DNA of 64,000 nt, from the NCBI RefSeq assembly GCF_003026355.1, contig NZ_PYON01000005.1, forward strand, positions 62,001 to 126,000, written 5' to 3'. The notes beneath the pieces are model-generated. The model ran no database searches. It was not told the origin of the DNA and saw only the letters and a program-made list of their open reading frames with translations. Made by a program: the position numbers and the translations under genes. Of the stretch, positions 37,144 to 45,811 are shown one piece after another; the first letter of the stretch is position 1; the number at the start of each line of letters is the position of its first letter. The stretch is from Photobacterium kishitanii (GTDB lineage: Bacteria; Pseudomonadota; Gammaproteobacteria; Enterobacterales; Vibrionaceae).

Positions 37144-37171
37144 GAAAAGCTGACCTCGAGTCAGCTTTTTT
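37144..37171. terminator. Terminator between convergent genes
   Basis: AAAAGCTGAC and GTCAGCTTTTT pair around CTCGA with T-runs on both strands. Confidence 0.88.
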
Positions 37172-37188
37172 ATTGTTAGTGAGTGATA

Positions 37189-37557
37189 CTAATCTAATTC
37201 GTTATATTTCTTTGCAGAACCATAGCATTTACTTATTGGGTATTTAGCTGCGTTTTGTTGTATCTTTTGTTGGCAGGCTTGCATCACATCGATATTACAT
37301 TTATCGGCTAATCGCAGTAAATACATCATTACATCAGCGATCTCTTCACTGGCGTGCTGTTTCTTTTCTAAAGATAACTGCTGGCTTTGTTCTGGAGTTA
37401 GCCACTGAAAAATTTCTACTAGTTCTCCTACCTCACCACTTAATGCCATCACTAAATTTTTGGGAGTATGAAATTGATCCCAATCTCGTTGTTGAGCAAA
37501 TTCAGCAAGAGTGTATTGTAATTGTTTTATTTCTGAATCAGGACTAGTTGTGGTCAT
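37189..37557 (-). CDS. MazG-like nucleotide pyrophosphohydrolase
   Basis: The 122-residue all-helical protein belongs to the RS21-C6/dCTPase branch of the MazG superfamily. Metal-binding motifs are GEVGELVEIFQW (ExxE) and EEIADVMMYLLRLAD (ExxD). It should hydrolyse dCTP or modified nucleoside triphosphates to monophosphates, a house-cleaning role. The start is ATG 37557. It is separated from rarD by a strong hairpin. Confidence 0.83.
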   Translation of the reverse strand: MTTTSPDSEIKQLQYTLAEFAQQRDWDQFHTPKNLVMALSGEVGELVEIFQWLTPEQSQQLSLEKKQHASEEIADVMMYLLRLADKCNIDVMQACQQKIQQNAAKYPISKCYGSAKKYNELD

Positions 37558-37595
37558 TATTAATAGTAGACATAGTGAAGTTTGTTACAGCATAA

Positions 37596-37628
37596 ACGCA
37601 AACACCGCCAAAAACACGGTGTTTGCGT
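37596..37628. terminator. Hairpin between rarD and the MazG-like gene
   Basis: ACGCAAACACCG and CGGTGTTTGCGT are perfect 12-base complements around a 9-base loop. It probably terminates rarD transcription, though only a short T/A tract follows on the minus strand. Confidence 0.6.
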
Positions 37629-37647
37629 AGGCATCAAAAAATAATGG

Positions 37648-38553
37648 TTAATGGTCTGACATTGTTACTTTCTTGCGTCGAGACAGAGGTGGTAAAGCTT
37701 CTAGCGTACAAAAAACTAAACCTAGCCAGATCAGGCCAAAGCTGATGGCCTTGGTATGATCAAATACTTCACCGAATAAGAATACCGCTAATAAAAGTTG
37801 CAAGCTTGGTTCAATATATTGCATTAAACCTACCATCGTCAGGCTAGTACGATTCAGGGCTAAGGCAAAAAATATCAATGGCGCTACGGTAACTGGAGCG
37901 GCCCCTGCATACAATAAAAAGGTGGTTGTCCCAGAAGTAAGAGCAACACTATCACCACTAAGATATAACCATATCATATAAATAAGGGCAAAAGGGGTCA
38001 GTACAGCCGCTTCTATCATGACAGATGTTAGTGCGTCATATTTGATGTATTTTTTTGTTAAACCATAGACAGCAAAAAAACTGCCCATAATTAAAGAAAG
38101 CCAAGGTAATTGGCCGTATTGCCATACCTGATAGCCAATGCCTAAAATAGCCAAAATAACAGCAATAACTTGTGCTTTGGTGAGTCTTTCTTTTAAGAAA
38201 AACATTGCAAGAGCAATAGCAAATAAAGGGTTGATAAAATACCCTAAACTCGCAGCTAATACTTCACCATGAGTGATAGCCCATGTAAAGGCATACCACG
38301 AAACACTCATTATAATGCCCGCAATACCGCACATCAGTAATGATTTTTTATCAGCAACGATATCTTTTATCGCAGGGATGGGTTGCCGAAGTAATATCAT
38401 CACAATGAGCATGACAGGAACCGAAAAAATAAGTCTTAATGCAAGTAATTCATTGGTATTTGCTTGAGGTAAATATTGGTAATAAAGAGGTAATATTCCC
38501 CATAAAACGAATGAAAATGCCGCAAGCATATTACCTGCACGACGTGATTGCAT
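37648..38553 (-). CDS. rarD: RarD-type EamA transporter
   Basis: The 301-residue protein has ten hydrophobic segments in two EamA repeats and the RarD features AAFSFVLWGILPLYYQYLP near the N-terminus and GLMQYIEPSLQLLLAVFLF. RarD proteins are drug/metabolite superfamily members with unclear substrate (named for chloramphenicol sensitivity). It is monocistronic. Confidence 0.87.
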   Translation of the reverse strand: MQSRRAGNMLAAFSFVLWGILPLYYQYLPQANTNELLALRLIFSVPVMLIVMILLRQPIPAIKDIVADKKSLLMCGIAGIIMSVSWYAFTWAITHGEVLAASLGYFINPLFAIALAMFFLKERLTKAQVIAVILAILGIGYQVWQYGQLPWLSLIMGSFFAVYGLTKKYIKYDALTSVMIEAAVLTPFALIYMIWLYLSGDSVALTSGTTTFLLYAGAAPVTVAPLIFFALALNRTSLTMVGLMQYIEPSLQLLLAVFLFGEVFDHTKAISFGLIWLGLVFCTLEALPPLSRRKKVTMSDH

Positions 38554-38896
38554 GTTAACACCTAAGATAGAGAGTGGTTATTGCCTCAATGTCATTGCAA
38601 TATTGAGGCGCTATTTTGATGAATGATCAATAGTGGCACTCAGAGCCCTAGATACCATCCTGGTGTGAAGTGATAACATTCGTCGTTATTCTGTCATTGA
38701 ATTCTTATAAGTCAATATACATAGTGAAGAAAAGCGATTTATTGATGCTGTTCATTTTTTATCGTTGCTGTACAGTGAATCATTACTAAATAATAATGCT
38801 GCTAAGGTGTTTTTTTTGATAAAATATCTAGGTAGGGTAAGGTTGATATATTTAACCGATAAAGCCAGATTATGGCATTTTGATTGAGAGAAAATA
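38554..38896. other. Intergenic region between divergent rarD and DUF2750 genes
   Basis: The 343-base region presumably contains both promoters. I see no ORF, repeat or consensus operator; a TGTGA half-site near 38662 lacks its partner. Confidence 0.35.
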
Positions 38897-39250
38897 ATGA
38901 CTAAATTAACTGCAGATATCCAAGCAAATAAAGCTTTGTTCGTAACAGAAACACAAGCAACACGCGTTGTTTGGAGCCTTCGTAACGAAGAGGGTGATTG
39001 GTTATCTGTTGCCTCTTCTGAATTTGAAGACTCTGAAGTGATGCCATTTTGGTCAAATGAAGCCGATGCTAAAACGCAATGTGCTGATGAGTGGGCAGAA
39101 TTTCAACCGAGTGAACTGCCACTAGACATTTTTCTTGAAGATTGGATGATCACTCTAGTAGAAGATGGTGTTTTAGTTGGTTTGAACTGGAATGACTCAC
39201 TTGAAGGCGTAGAGTTAGAGCCTTCAGATGTAGCTAAGCTTTACCTATAA
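38897..39250 (+). CDS. DUF2750 protein, diverged copy
   Basis: The 117-residue acidic protein shows the same order of elements as the protein at 26997: a strand pair (ATRVVWSLRNEEGDWLSV), EVMPFWSNEADAKTQCADEW, then ITLVEDGVLVGLNW. It is unknown in function. A long-stem hairpin follows. Confidence 0.78.
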   Translation: MTKLTADIQANKALFVTETQATRVVWSLRNEEGDWLSVASSEFEDSEVMPFWSNEADAKTQCADEWAEFQPSELPLDIFLEDWMITLVEDGVLVGLNWNDSLEGVELEPSDVAKLYL

Positions 39251-39275
39251 TTGTTTTATTTAATATAAAACGTTG

Positions 39276-39323
39276 ACCCTATGAATAATAATGAAATATT
39301 TCATTTCCTTATTTTCATAGGGT
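39276..39323 (+). terminator. Hairpin after the DUF2750 gene
   Basis: ACCCTATGAA pairs with TTCATAGGGT (with AT-rich internal pairing) and is followed by TTTCT. A terminator is likely but the T-run is short. Confidence 0.55.
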
Positions 39324-39789
39324 TTCTATGTTATTGATAATATGATCATTTACAAGATGGCGTGAATTGTCTCTAATACTGATATTAAAGCTCTCGCATT
39401 AAATATGAAAAGATTTACAGTAGAGTCTGATGACATTTCATCATGTTTGTCTCTTCTATTGTGTTAATTTTGGCTTGCACTTTAGTGTAAGCTTTTTTTT
39501 TGATATTTTTATCAACTGTAATGAATTTTTGCTTATATTTCTATATACGCTAAGCCTCCAATTAGCTACATACCTTGATTGTCTAATTGTATGCTATTGT
39601 TCAGCTTGCATTCTTGAATGGTATAACTCTTCGTGTATTATCGGGTAGATTAGATAGTAATATATGGAACAATTGAATCAATACCACAGTTATTGGTTAT
39701 GGTTTACGCTAGCATGGCGAATGTAACGATAATATTTGATTGATTGTATTAAACATATTTATTTCCACCGAAGGACTGTAGGATAAATA
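39324..39789 (+). other. Upstream region of the NlpC lipoprotein gene
   Basis: This 466-base region is T-rich. A 72-codon ORF inside it (39430-39648) encodes a Phe/Cys-rich composition with no ribosome binding site, and I do not accept it. AGGA lies six bases before the GTG at 39790. Confidence 0.4.
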
Positions 39790-40314
39790 GTGAAAAACGG
39801 ATTAATTACAAAAAAAGCGATATTAATTTTATTCGTATTATTAGCAAGTGTTGGCTGTTCTTCAACACCTGCCGTGAATGAAACTGCAACAACTAAGTCT
39901 CTAACGCCGCCACCTAAGCTACAAATAAAACCTGCATTACCGTTGGATAACGGCGTATTTGATGGCGTCTATCACAGTTGGAAAGGAACGCCATATCGTT
40001 ATGGTGGTTCGTCGAAGAAAGGTATCGATTGTTCGGCATTTGTGCAGGTCGGTTATTCAAGTGTTTATCAAAAACTACTGCCAAGAACGACACTAGAATT
40101 AGTCAAAAAAGGCAAACAAGTTAAACGTAATACAGCTAAGGAGGGGGATTTAGTCTTTTTCCGAACCGGACGTAATACACGCCATGTGGGGATTTATTTA
40201 GGGAATTCAGAATTTCTACATGCCTCGCAATCAAAAGGCGTTATGATTTCGCGATTAGATAACCCATATTGGAAGCGTCATTTTTGGCAAATACGGCGAT
40301 TAAATAAATATTAA
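39790..40314 (+). CDS. NlpC/P60 family cell-wall hydrolase lipoprotein
   Basis: The 174-residue protein has a lipoprotein signal ending at LASVGC (Cys23) and a C-terminal NlpC/P60 Cys-His peptidase domain. The catalytic Cys is in GIDCSAFVQ, the His in RHVGIYLGN and the third residue in FLHAS. It is related to MepS and NlpC, which cleave peptidoglycan stem peptides, and is probably anchored in the outer membrane. Start is GTG with AGGATAAATA upstream. It is monocistronic. Confidence 0.88.
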   Translation: MKNGLITKKAILILFVLLASVGCSSTPAVNETATTKSLTPPPKLQIKPALPLDNGVFDGVYHSWKGTPYRYGGSSKKGIDCSAFVQVGYSSVYQKLLPRTTLELVKKGKQVKRNTAKEGDLVFFRTGRNTRHVGIYLGNSEFLHASQSKGVMISRLDNPYWKRHFWQIRRLNKY

Positions 40315-40318
40315 AAAG

Positions 40319-40376
40319 AAACCCAGTTACTCTATGACTTTTTCTAGTTGAAAGAGTACATGCAGTAGCTGGGTTT
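40319..40376. terminator. Bidirectional hairpin between nlpC-type gene and scsD
   Basis: AAACCCAGTTACT pairs with AGTAGCTGGGTTT with one mismatch over a long loop, between convergent genes. Confidence 0.6.
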
Positions 40377-40380
40377 ATTA

Positions 40381-40932
40381 TTATTTCATGTCAACCCATG
40401 CTAAGCGGGCGAGTAATCCAGGAGGCGTGACTAAACCTGCGGTTGTACTTTGAATTTTACCATTCTTAATGATTAAAATAGTCGGTGCTCTAGAGAGTTT
40501 CCATTGCTTCGTTAATAAATTGCTATTGATATTTACAACCGGGAAATCATATCCTTTCATATTTAGATAGGCATGTAAGCGGCGATCATCACCGGATTGC
40601 ATCGCGATTGTGACGACCTTGATATTTAACCATGATTGATTATTAATCCAGTTAATCATCGGCGATACTATTTTACAGCTACCACACCATGTTGCCCATG
40701 CATACACAAGTACAGTTTGATCATAGCTATCTTTAAAGATATCGACCTTTTGACCATCAATTGTGGTGAAGGCTTGCTGGGTTGCTGCAGATACTTGCAT
40801 TTGATTTAAATGACGATTGCGCCACATTTCTAATGCTGTACTAGCAATTGTAAACATAATTATAAAAATAATAATACTTTTGAGCCATCCTCGCCATTTA
40901 CGGCGAGGTGATTTATTGATATTTGATGACAT
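40381..40932 (-). CDS. scsD: ScsD-type membrane-anchored thioredoxin-like protein
   Basis: The 183-residue protein has a single N-terminal membrane anchor (residues 18-36) and a periplasmic thioredoxin domain with active site WATWCGSCK and the cis-Pro in SRAPTILII. In the copper-sensitivity scs locus such a protein receives electrons from ScsB. Its ATG overlaps the scsB stop by one base, so translation is coupled. The usual scsC is missing between or beside them. Confidence 0.83.
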   Translation of the reverse strand: MSSNINKSPRRKWRGWLKSIIIFIIMFTIASTALEMWRNRHLNQMQVSAATQQAFTTIDGQKVDIFKDSYDQTVLVYAWATWCGSCKIVSPMINWINNQSWLNIKVVTIAMQSGDDRRLHAYLNMKGYDFPVVNINSNLLTKQWKLSRAPTILIIKNGKIQSTTAGLVTPPGLLARLAWVDMK

Positions 40933-43034
40933 TATTTACCTGCTTTTTTGAGTGCATTAAGAACGCTATCACTTGATAAAATAACAGGAAGTTCAATGCC
41001 TTTAGGTGCATTAGGACCGTAAACGATATTAAACGGTACTCCAAAGCGGCCATGTGATTGTAGAAAGCCAGTAACGTAATCTGAAGGTTTAGTCCAATCG
41101 CCACGCATTAATACAATATTTTTATTATCTAAGGCAGAATAAACAGGTTCTTGTAAAATCACGCCCATTTTGTTGGCTTTACAAGTAATACACCATTGTG
41201 CTGTCACATCGACAAAAACTGTTTTTCCTTGCGCCACTTCTGTTGCTATTTGGGCTGTATCTAATGGGATCCAGTGATGATCGGCCGGTAGTGGCGTTGC
41301 CCATTTATTAGCGGTTAAACTCCCAGTAAATAAGCTAGCACCCGCACCAAGTAACATTACAGCTAAGGTAATAATAACTGTTTTACGGCCTTTCTTTCGT
41401 CCTAGTAACCATAAAATAATCACTAAGATTACGGCACCTAATCCCCATACTGTAGCCGTGTTAAAGAAGCTAGTCATCAAGCTCAATAGCCATACTGACG
41501 TTGCGAGCATCATTAGGCCGAACAGTGTCTTAACACGATCCATCCATAAGCCAGGTTTTGGCATTAATGCTGCTAACTGTGGGAAAGTGGCAATTAATAA
41601 CCACGGTGCAGCCATACCGATAGCAAGCGCTGTGAAAATAGCAAATAAAGTCACTAAATCTGCGCCCAATGCAAACGCAACGGCTGTGCCTAAAAAGGGT
41701 GCACTACACGGTGTTGCTAATAAGGTCGCAAACATGCCTTGAATGAAATGCCCAAAATGAGAGTTATCTCCTTTGGTTGCTAGCCAAGTGTTGGTATTGC
41801 TTGAAAGACGAATTTCAAACAAGCCCAGCATATTGGCACCAAATAGCACCGTAATAGTAATCATGGCAGCGATAAACCATGGGCTTTGGAATTGAATTCC
41901 CCACCCAAGAGCCTGACCTGATAATTTCATTGCGGCAAGAAATAGAGCTAATAACCAAAATGAAACAATAATTCCAGCGGCAGAAGCTAAGAATTGGGTG
42001 CGAATTTGACGACGAGCTAATCCTTGCGCAGAGATAACACTGCTTAATTTCATCCCTAATACTGGTAAGACACACGGCATAATATTAAGAATAAGGCCAC
42101 CGAGTAAGGCTAATCCAATAATTTTTAGAAGATTGTTACCCGTAGTTGGAATACTAACGGGTATATCAGTCGCTTTTGCGGTCATTTCAACGGCAATATC
42201 ATGATCACCAATAGTCACATGCAGTGGCTGTCCCACTAATTTTGGTGTACCAAACCAACTAGTGACAGGTAATGTCGCGTAAAGCGTATTACCTTTTATA
42301 GTTGTGGTTGATTTAAGAAACGAGGTGTCTTTAGCCGCTTGCGAATCACCATCAATAATTACATCGGGCTGTTGCCATCCCGTAGTATTAGTCGCTACAA
42401 CCGTAACTTGTTTTTCGGTTTTATTATAAGAGAGGCTATTTAAAGTGACGGTTGGAGATGGTTTGGGTACCTGACTTTCCCCTTTGTTATATAGAAACAT
42501 CGCTTCTGTCGATGGCATTAACTTACTTGGGATAAAGTCTAATGAAAGTTCGTAATCGGTTAGTACGCAGATGCTAGTACATGACGACATAGTTAATTTA
42601 CCAGCGAGGAATACTGGTTTATTCATATCTTTAATATGAATTGAAAGTGGGAAGATAACGTCATGCTTGTAACCAAGCGTTTCAACACCTAAGAATTCAT
42701 AGCGTTTGGGTAAAGGCCATTGCCAATCAACTTTAGCAATATTTGATGACATATCCCAATTGATAGAGGGTGCGACACCACTTTCGCCGGGTGAGCGCCA
42801 ATAGGTTTTCCAATTAGTGTCAAGTTTGACTTCTAACAGGCCTTGAACGGTATGTTTAGCAGGATCTTTTTGACCTGTAAGCATCAGTCTAACTTCAACC
42901 GGTGGATGTTGAGGGTTTTTAACCCAACCTGTTGTGTATTGCGGTGTAGCCGCTGCTATTGATGAAAAGGTAATGCCAAACCCAGTAATTAGTAAGGCAA
43001 AGGTTAAATAGAGGTATTGGTATAACTTTTTCAA
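40932..43034 (-). CDS. scsB: ScsB, DsbD-like transmembrane electron carrier
   Basis: The 700-residue protein moves reducing power from cytoplasmic thioredoxin to the periplasm. It has a signal peptide, an N-terminal periplasmic domain longer than that of DsbD (about 30-300), a membrane core with redox Cys in IMPCVLPVLG and ATPCSAPFLG, and a C-terminal thioredoxin domain with WCITCK. I choose the TTG at 43034 because GGAG lies seven bases upstream and it gives a compact signal peptide; a TTG at 43055 is less likely. A DsbA/ScsC-like lipoprotein that could be its client is encoded at 50702. Confidence 0.87.
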   Translation of the reverse strand: MKKLYQYLYLTFALLITGFGITFSSIAAATPQYTTGWVKNPQHPPVEVRLMLTGQKDPAKHTVQGLLEVKLDTNWKTYWRSPGESGVAPSINWDMSSNIAKVDWQWPLPKRYEFLGVETLGYKHDVIFPLSIHIKDMNKPVFLAGKLTMSSCTSICVLTDYELSLDFIPSKLMPSTEAMFLYNKGESQVPKPSPTVTLNSLSYNKTEKQVTVVATNTTGWQQPDVIIDGDSQAAKDTSFLKSTTTIKGNTLYATLPVTSWFGTPKLVGQPLHVTIGDHDIAVEMTAKATDIPVSIPTTGNNLLKIIGLALLGGLILNIMPCVLPVLGMKLSSVISAQGLARRQIRTQFLASAAGIIVSFWLLALFLAAMKLSGQALGWGIQFQSPWFIAAMITITVLFGANMLGLFEIRLSSNTNTWLATKGDNSHFGHFIQGMFATLLATPCSAPFLGTAVAFALGADLVTLFAIFTALAIGMAAPWLLIATFPQLAALMPKPGLWMDRVKTLFGLMMLATSVWLLSLMTSFFNTATVWGLGAVILVIILWLLGRKKGRKTVIITLAVMLLGAGASLFTGSLTANKWATPLPADHHWIPLDTAQIATEVAQGKTVFVDVTAQWCITCKANKMGVILQEPVYSALDNKNIVLMRGDWTKPSDYVTGFLQSHGRFGVPFNIVYGPNAPKGIELPVILSSDSVLNALKKAGK

Positions 43035-43160
43035 TCTAGAGCTCCAAGTAAACAACGTACAATGTGATGATATTTAGCGTTGTTCGATATATGATTCTTT
43101 GTGTTGGGCCAAGGTACTATCTACATTAAAGCGATAAGTATTTATAATATTTCCTATGAG

Positions 43161-43215
43161 ACCGACAATAAGTAGATTTTATTTCATTAAAGATAAATAC
43201 AGCCGTATTGTCGGT
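43161..43215. repeat. 10-bp perfect inverted repeat upstream of scsB
   Basis: ACCGACAATA (43161-43170) and TATTGTCGGT (43206-43215) are perfect complements separated by 35 bases. It lies between the stop of the gene at 43297 and the scsB start, with no T-run. It could be an operator pair, a leader hairpin or a terminator. Confidence 0.45.
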
Positions 43216-43296
43216 AATTTATGAAGTAAGGACAAGTCAGTAGCGCGGTTAAAGAAGGCAGTTAATGCTATTTTAAAGTTATAAGCTATAACGTTG

Positions 43297-43848
43297 TTAT
43301 GCTTTTCTGAACAGTTGCTTGATGCGGGTTCGAAATTTAGCTTTATTATGGTTTTTTCCTAAATAGTATGATTGCATAAATTTGCATCTTAGCGATTCTA
43401 CTTCGGTATTAAGCTGTGTGGGTTGTATCGTCTGTTTATCATTAATGATGATGTGACTTTGGGCTTCAGCTTGTTCGTTGCTGTAACTGTAATCAATACC
43501 TGAGGCGCCTTGTACCATTAGCCATAAATGCGTTACAGCAAGTAAGTAATGTTGATCTTGATGAGTGAAGTGACAAGCATAATCGTTACCGATTGTATTA
43601 TTAATAACCGTTTTCATTTTTATTGCTGCAGTGTGTTGATGCAGCCATTGTTGATGTGCTTGTTGATGATGTAACGTCATAAATCCAAGTAATAAGTCTA
43701 ATAATGTACTATTTGGACGTTGTTGGCGGACATGCTCAAAATGCGCCGATGATGCTAAAATAAATTGTTCTAATTGCTGCTGGGTTGAAGCGTCAACAGG
43801 CAAGTCAGCCATGCCAAGTAATAGTAGTTGTTGTTTTAGTTCTGACAT
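43297..43848 (-). CDS. Hypothetical protein, 183 residues
   Basis: This soluble protein is rich in Gln and His (for example GFMTLHHQQAHQQWLHQH) with no signal peptide and a basic C-terminal tail (KFRTRIKQLFRKA). I do not recognise a family. Its codon composition matches its neighbours. It may lie upstream of scsB in one transcript, but a 260-base gap with an inverted repeat separates them. Confidence 0.6.
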   Translation of the reverse strand: MSELKQQLLLLGMADLPVDASTQQQLEQFILASSAHFEHVRQQRPNSTLLDLLLGFMTLHHQQAHQQWLHQHTAAIKMKTVINNTIGNDYACHFTHQDQHYLLAVTHLWLMVQGASGIDYSYSNEQAEAQSHIIINDKQTIQPTQLNTEVESLRCKFMQSYYLGKNHNKAKFRTRIKQLFRKA

Positions 43849-44379
43849 GTTTATACGTTCTTATTGATTAATAATGAAAGAGTAACATGAGTGAAGGTTG
43901 TAACTGAAAAGATTTAAATAAGATTGATAATCAGCTCTTTTTTATTGGAATTAAAATAATCAAAAATGGTCTTTTTATATACTAGTATTTTATTGTTATT
44001 GTATTCAGATATACTGAAGGCTGAGCAATAGTTATGTTTTGGAGACTCGGCTAGGAATAACAAAGAGGATTATTACTATTATCACGTTGAAACTTATTGC
44101 TTAATGAGATTAATAAAAAATCCTATATGGCTAATATGTGGTAATATATACCACGATGCTACTAAAAAACAGTCATCTAATGGTGGTTTTATCACCGTTA
44201 TTGGCACTGATTCAGGTCAGTTCAGTGCTCAGTTAGTTAATGATTTCCTTATTTATTGATAATAGTTTAATTAAAGTACAGTTAACTATTCATAATCAGA
44301 AACTGTTAGTTTCGGTTTTATATGCTGTATTTCAATAAAAGTGCTTTAGTTAGCTGTTAAGGAAGTTTGGGTTATTGTA
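43849..44379. other. Large intergenic region upstream of rimB-rimK
   Basis: This 531-base region is AT-rich. It has no ORF over 60 codons that I accept. A short GGTGGTTTTATCACC hairpin at about 44183-44197 is visible. The region is long enough to carry a small RNA, but I see no terminator that would define one. Confidence 0.35.
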
Positions 44380-44844
44380 ATGATTAATAAAGAAACAATT
44401 GTGAATAAAAATAATAAATTTATTGTTGGTTGGCGTGAAATTGCCGCTTTACCTGATCTTGGTGTCGATGATATTCATGTGAAAATTGACACAGGAGCAC
44501 GTAGTTCTTGTCTTCATACATTCAAAATTGAAGAGTTTACTCAAAATGATGAATTGTGGGTGAAATTCTGGCTACACCCGATTCACAATAATACTGATAT
44601 TGAACAGGTTTGTATGGCTAAAGTTGCTGACAAGCGTGTTGTGAGAAACTCTGGTGGCGATGAACAATTACGCTACTTTATTGTTTCAACTATTGATTTT
44701 AATGGTCAACAATGGCCAATAGAAATATCGTTAACAAGCCGTGATAATATGGCTTTTCGAATGTTGCTAGGGCGAACCGCTATGCATGGTCGTATCATTG
44801 TTGATCCGGAAGCTTCTTACCTAATTCAAAGCAAGGAAAAGTAA
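44380..44844 (+). CDS. RimB-type retropepsin-like protease
   Basis: The 154-residue protein has the retropepsin-like aspartic protease motif [13 protein letters not shown] and the later RMLLGRTAM, matching the RimB / ATP-dependent zinc protease family. In Pseudomonas, RimB trims glutamate tails that RimK adds to ribosomal protein S6. Here it lies five bases before rimK, so the two are an operon with opposing activities. The start is uncertain as no close ribosome binding site is seen. Confidence 0.83.
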   Translation: MINKETIVNKNNKFIVGWREIAALPDLGVDDIHVKIDTGARSSCLHTFKIEEFTQNDELWVKFWLHPIHNNTDIEQVCMAKVADKRVVRNSGGDEQLRYFIVSTIDFNGQQWPIEISLTSRDNMAFRMLLGRTAMHGRIIVDPEASYLIQSKEK

Positions 44845-44849
44845 TAGTA

Positions 44850-45752
44850 ATGAAAATCGGTATCTTATCTCGTAATCAGTCATTGTATTCAACGTCTCGC
44901 CTGATTGAAGCGGCAGAGCAACGTGGCCATGAAATCAAGGTGATTGATGCACTTCGTTGCTATATGAACATTAACTCGCAAAAACCGTCGATTCACTTTA
45001 AAGGTGAAGATTTAGTGGATTTTGATGCAGTTATCCCTCGTATTGGTGCATCAGTAACATTTTACGGTACAGCGGTATTACGTCAATTTGAAATGATGGG
45101 TGTTTATACTGTTAACGAATCTGTTGCAATTAGTCGTTCTCGCGATAAATTGCGCTCAATGCAGCTGTTATCTCGTAAATGCATCGGTATGCCTGTTACT
45201 GGTTTTGCAAGTAAGCCTGATGACGTTAAAGATTTACTAGATATGGTGGGTGGTGCGCCAGTAGTAATTAAGCTACTAGAAGGTACGCAAGGCATTGGTG
45301 TTGTTCTCGCTGAGACACGTAAAGCGGCTGAAAGTGTTATTGAAGCATTCATGGGCTTAAAAGCTAATATCATGGTGCAGGAATACATTAAAGAAGCTGG
45401 TGGTGCAGATATTCGTTGTTTCGTGATTGGCGATAAAGTGATTGCAGCAATGAAACGTCAAGGTGCAGAAGGTGAATTCCGTTCTAATCTTCACCGTGGT
45501 GGTAGTGCTGCATTGGTTAAAATTACTCCTGAAGAGCGTAAGACTGCGGTTGCTGCTGCGAAAATCATGGGATTAAGCGTTGCAGGTGTTGATTTATTGC
45601 GCTCTGAACGTGGTCCATTAGTTATGGAAGTTAACTCATCGCCAGGTCTTGAAGGTATCGAGAAAGCAACAGGTAAAGATATTGCTGGCATGATTATTGA
45701 TTATATTGAAAAGCATGCATCTAAAAAAACAGTACTACGTACTAAAGGTTAA
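44850..45752 (+). CDS. rimK: Ribosomal protein S6 glutamate ligase RimK
   Basis: RimK is an ATP-grasp ligase that adds glutamate residues to the C-terminus of S6. The 300-residue protein has [14 protein letters not shown] (ATP-binding Lys and glycine loop), [29 protein letters not shown] and [15 protein letters not shown] (metal ligands Glu and Asn). Length matches E. coli RimK. It follows rimB directly and ends at a strong terminator. Confidence 0.94.
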   Translation: MKIGILSRNQSLYSTSRLIEAAEQRGHEIKVIDALRCYMNINSQKPSIHFKGEDLVDFDAVIPRIGASVTFYGTAVLRQFEMMGVYTVNESVAISRSRDKLRSMQLLSRKCIGMPVTGFASKPDDVKDLLDMVGGAPVVIKLLEGTQGIGVVLAETRKAAESVIEAFMGLKANIMVQEYIKEAGGADIRCFVIGDKVIAAMKRQGAEGEFRSNLHRGGSAALVKITPEERKTAVAAAKIMGLSVAGVDLLRSERGPLVMEVNSSPGLEGIEKATGKDIAGMIIDYIEKHASKKTVLRTKG

Positions 45753-45773
45753 TTAAATTCTGCTTTATTGATT

Positions 45774-45811
45774 AAAGCCCTTCATTGCCAAATGGTGATG
45801 AAGGGCTTTTT
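45774..45811. terminator. Bidirectional terminator between rimK and clsC-type gene
   Basis: AAAGCCCTTCAT and ATGAAGGGCTTT pair with flanking T-runs, between convergent genes. Confidence 0.9.

Noticed and set aside
39430..39648. 72-codon plus-strand ORF before the NlpC gene
   Set aside because: The product is rich in Phe and Cys, there is no Shine-Dalgarno, and the composition is that of T-rich noncoding DNA.
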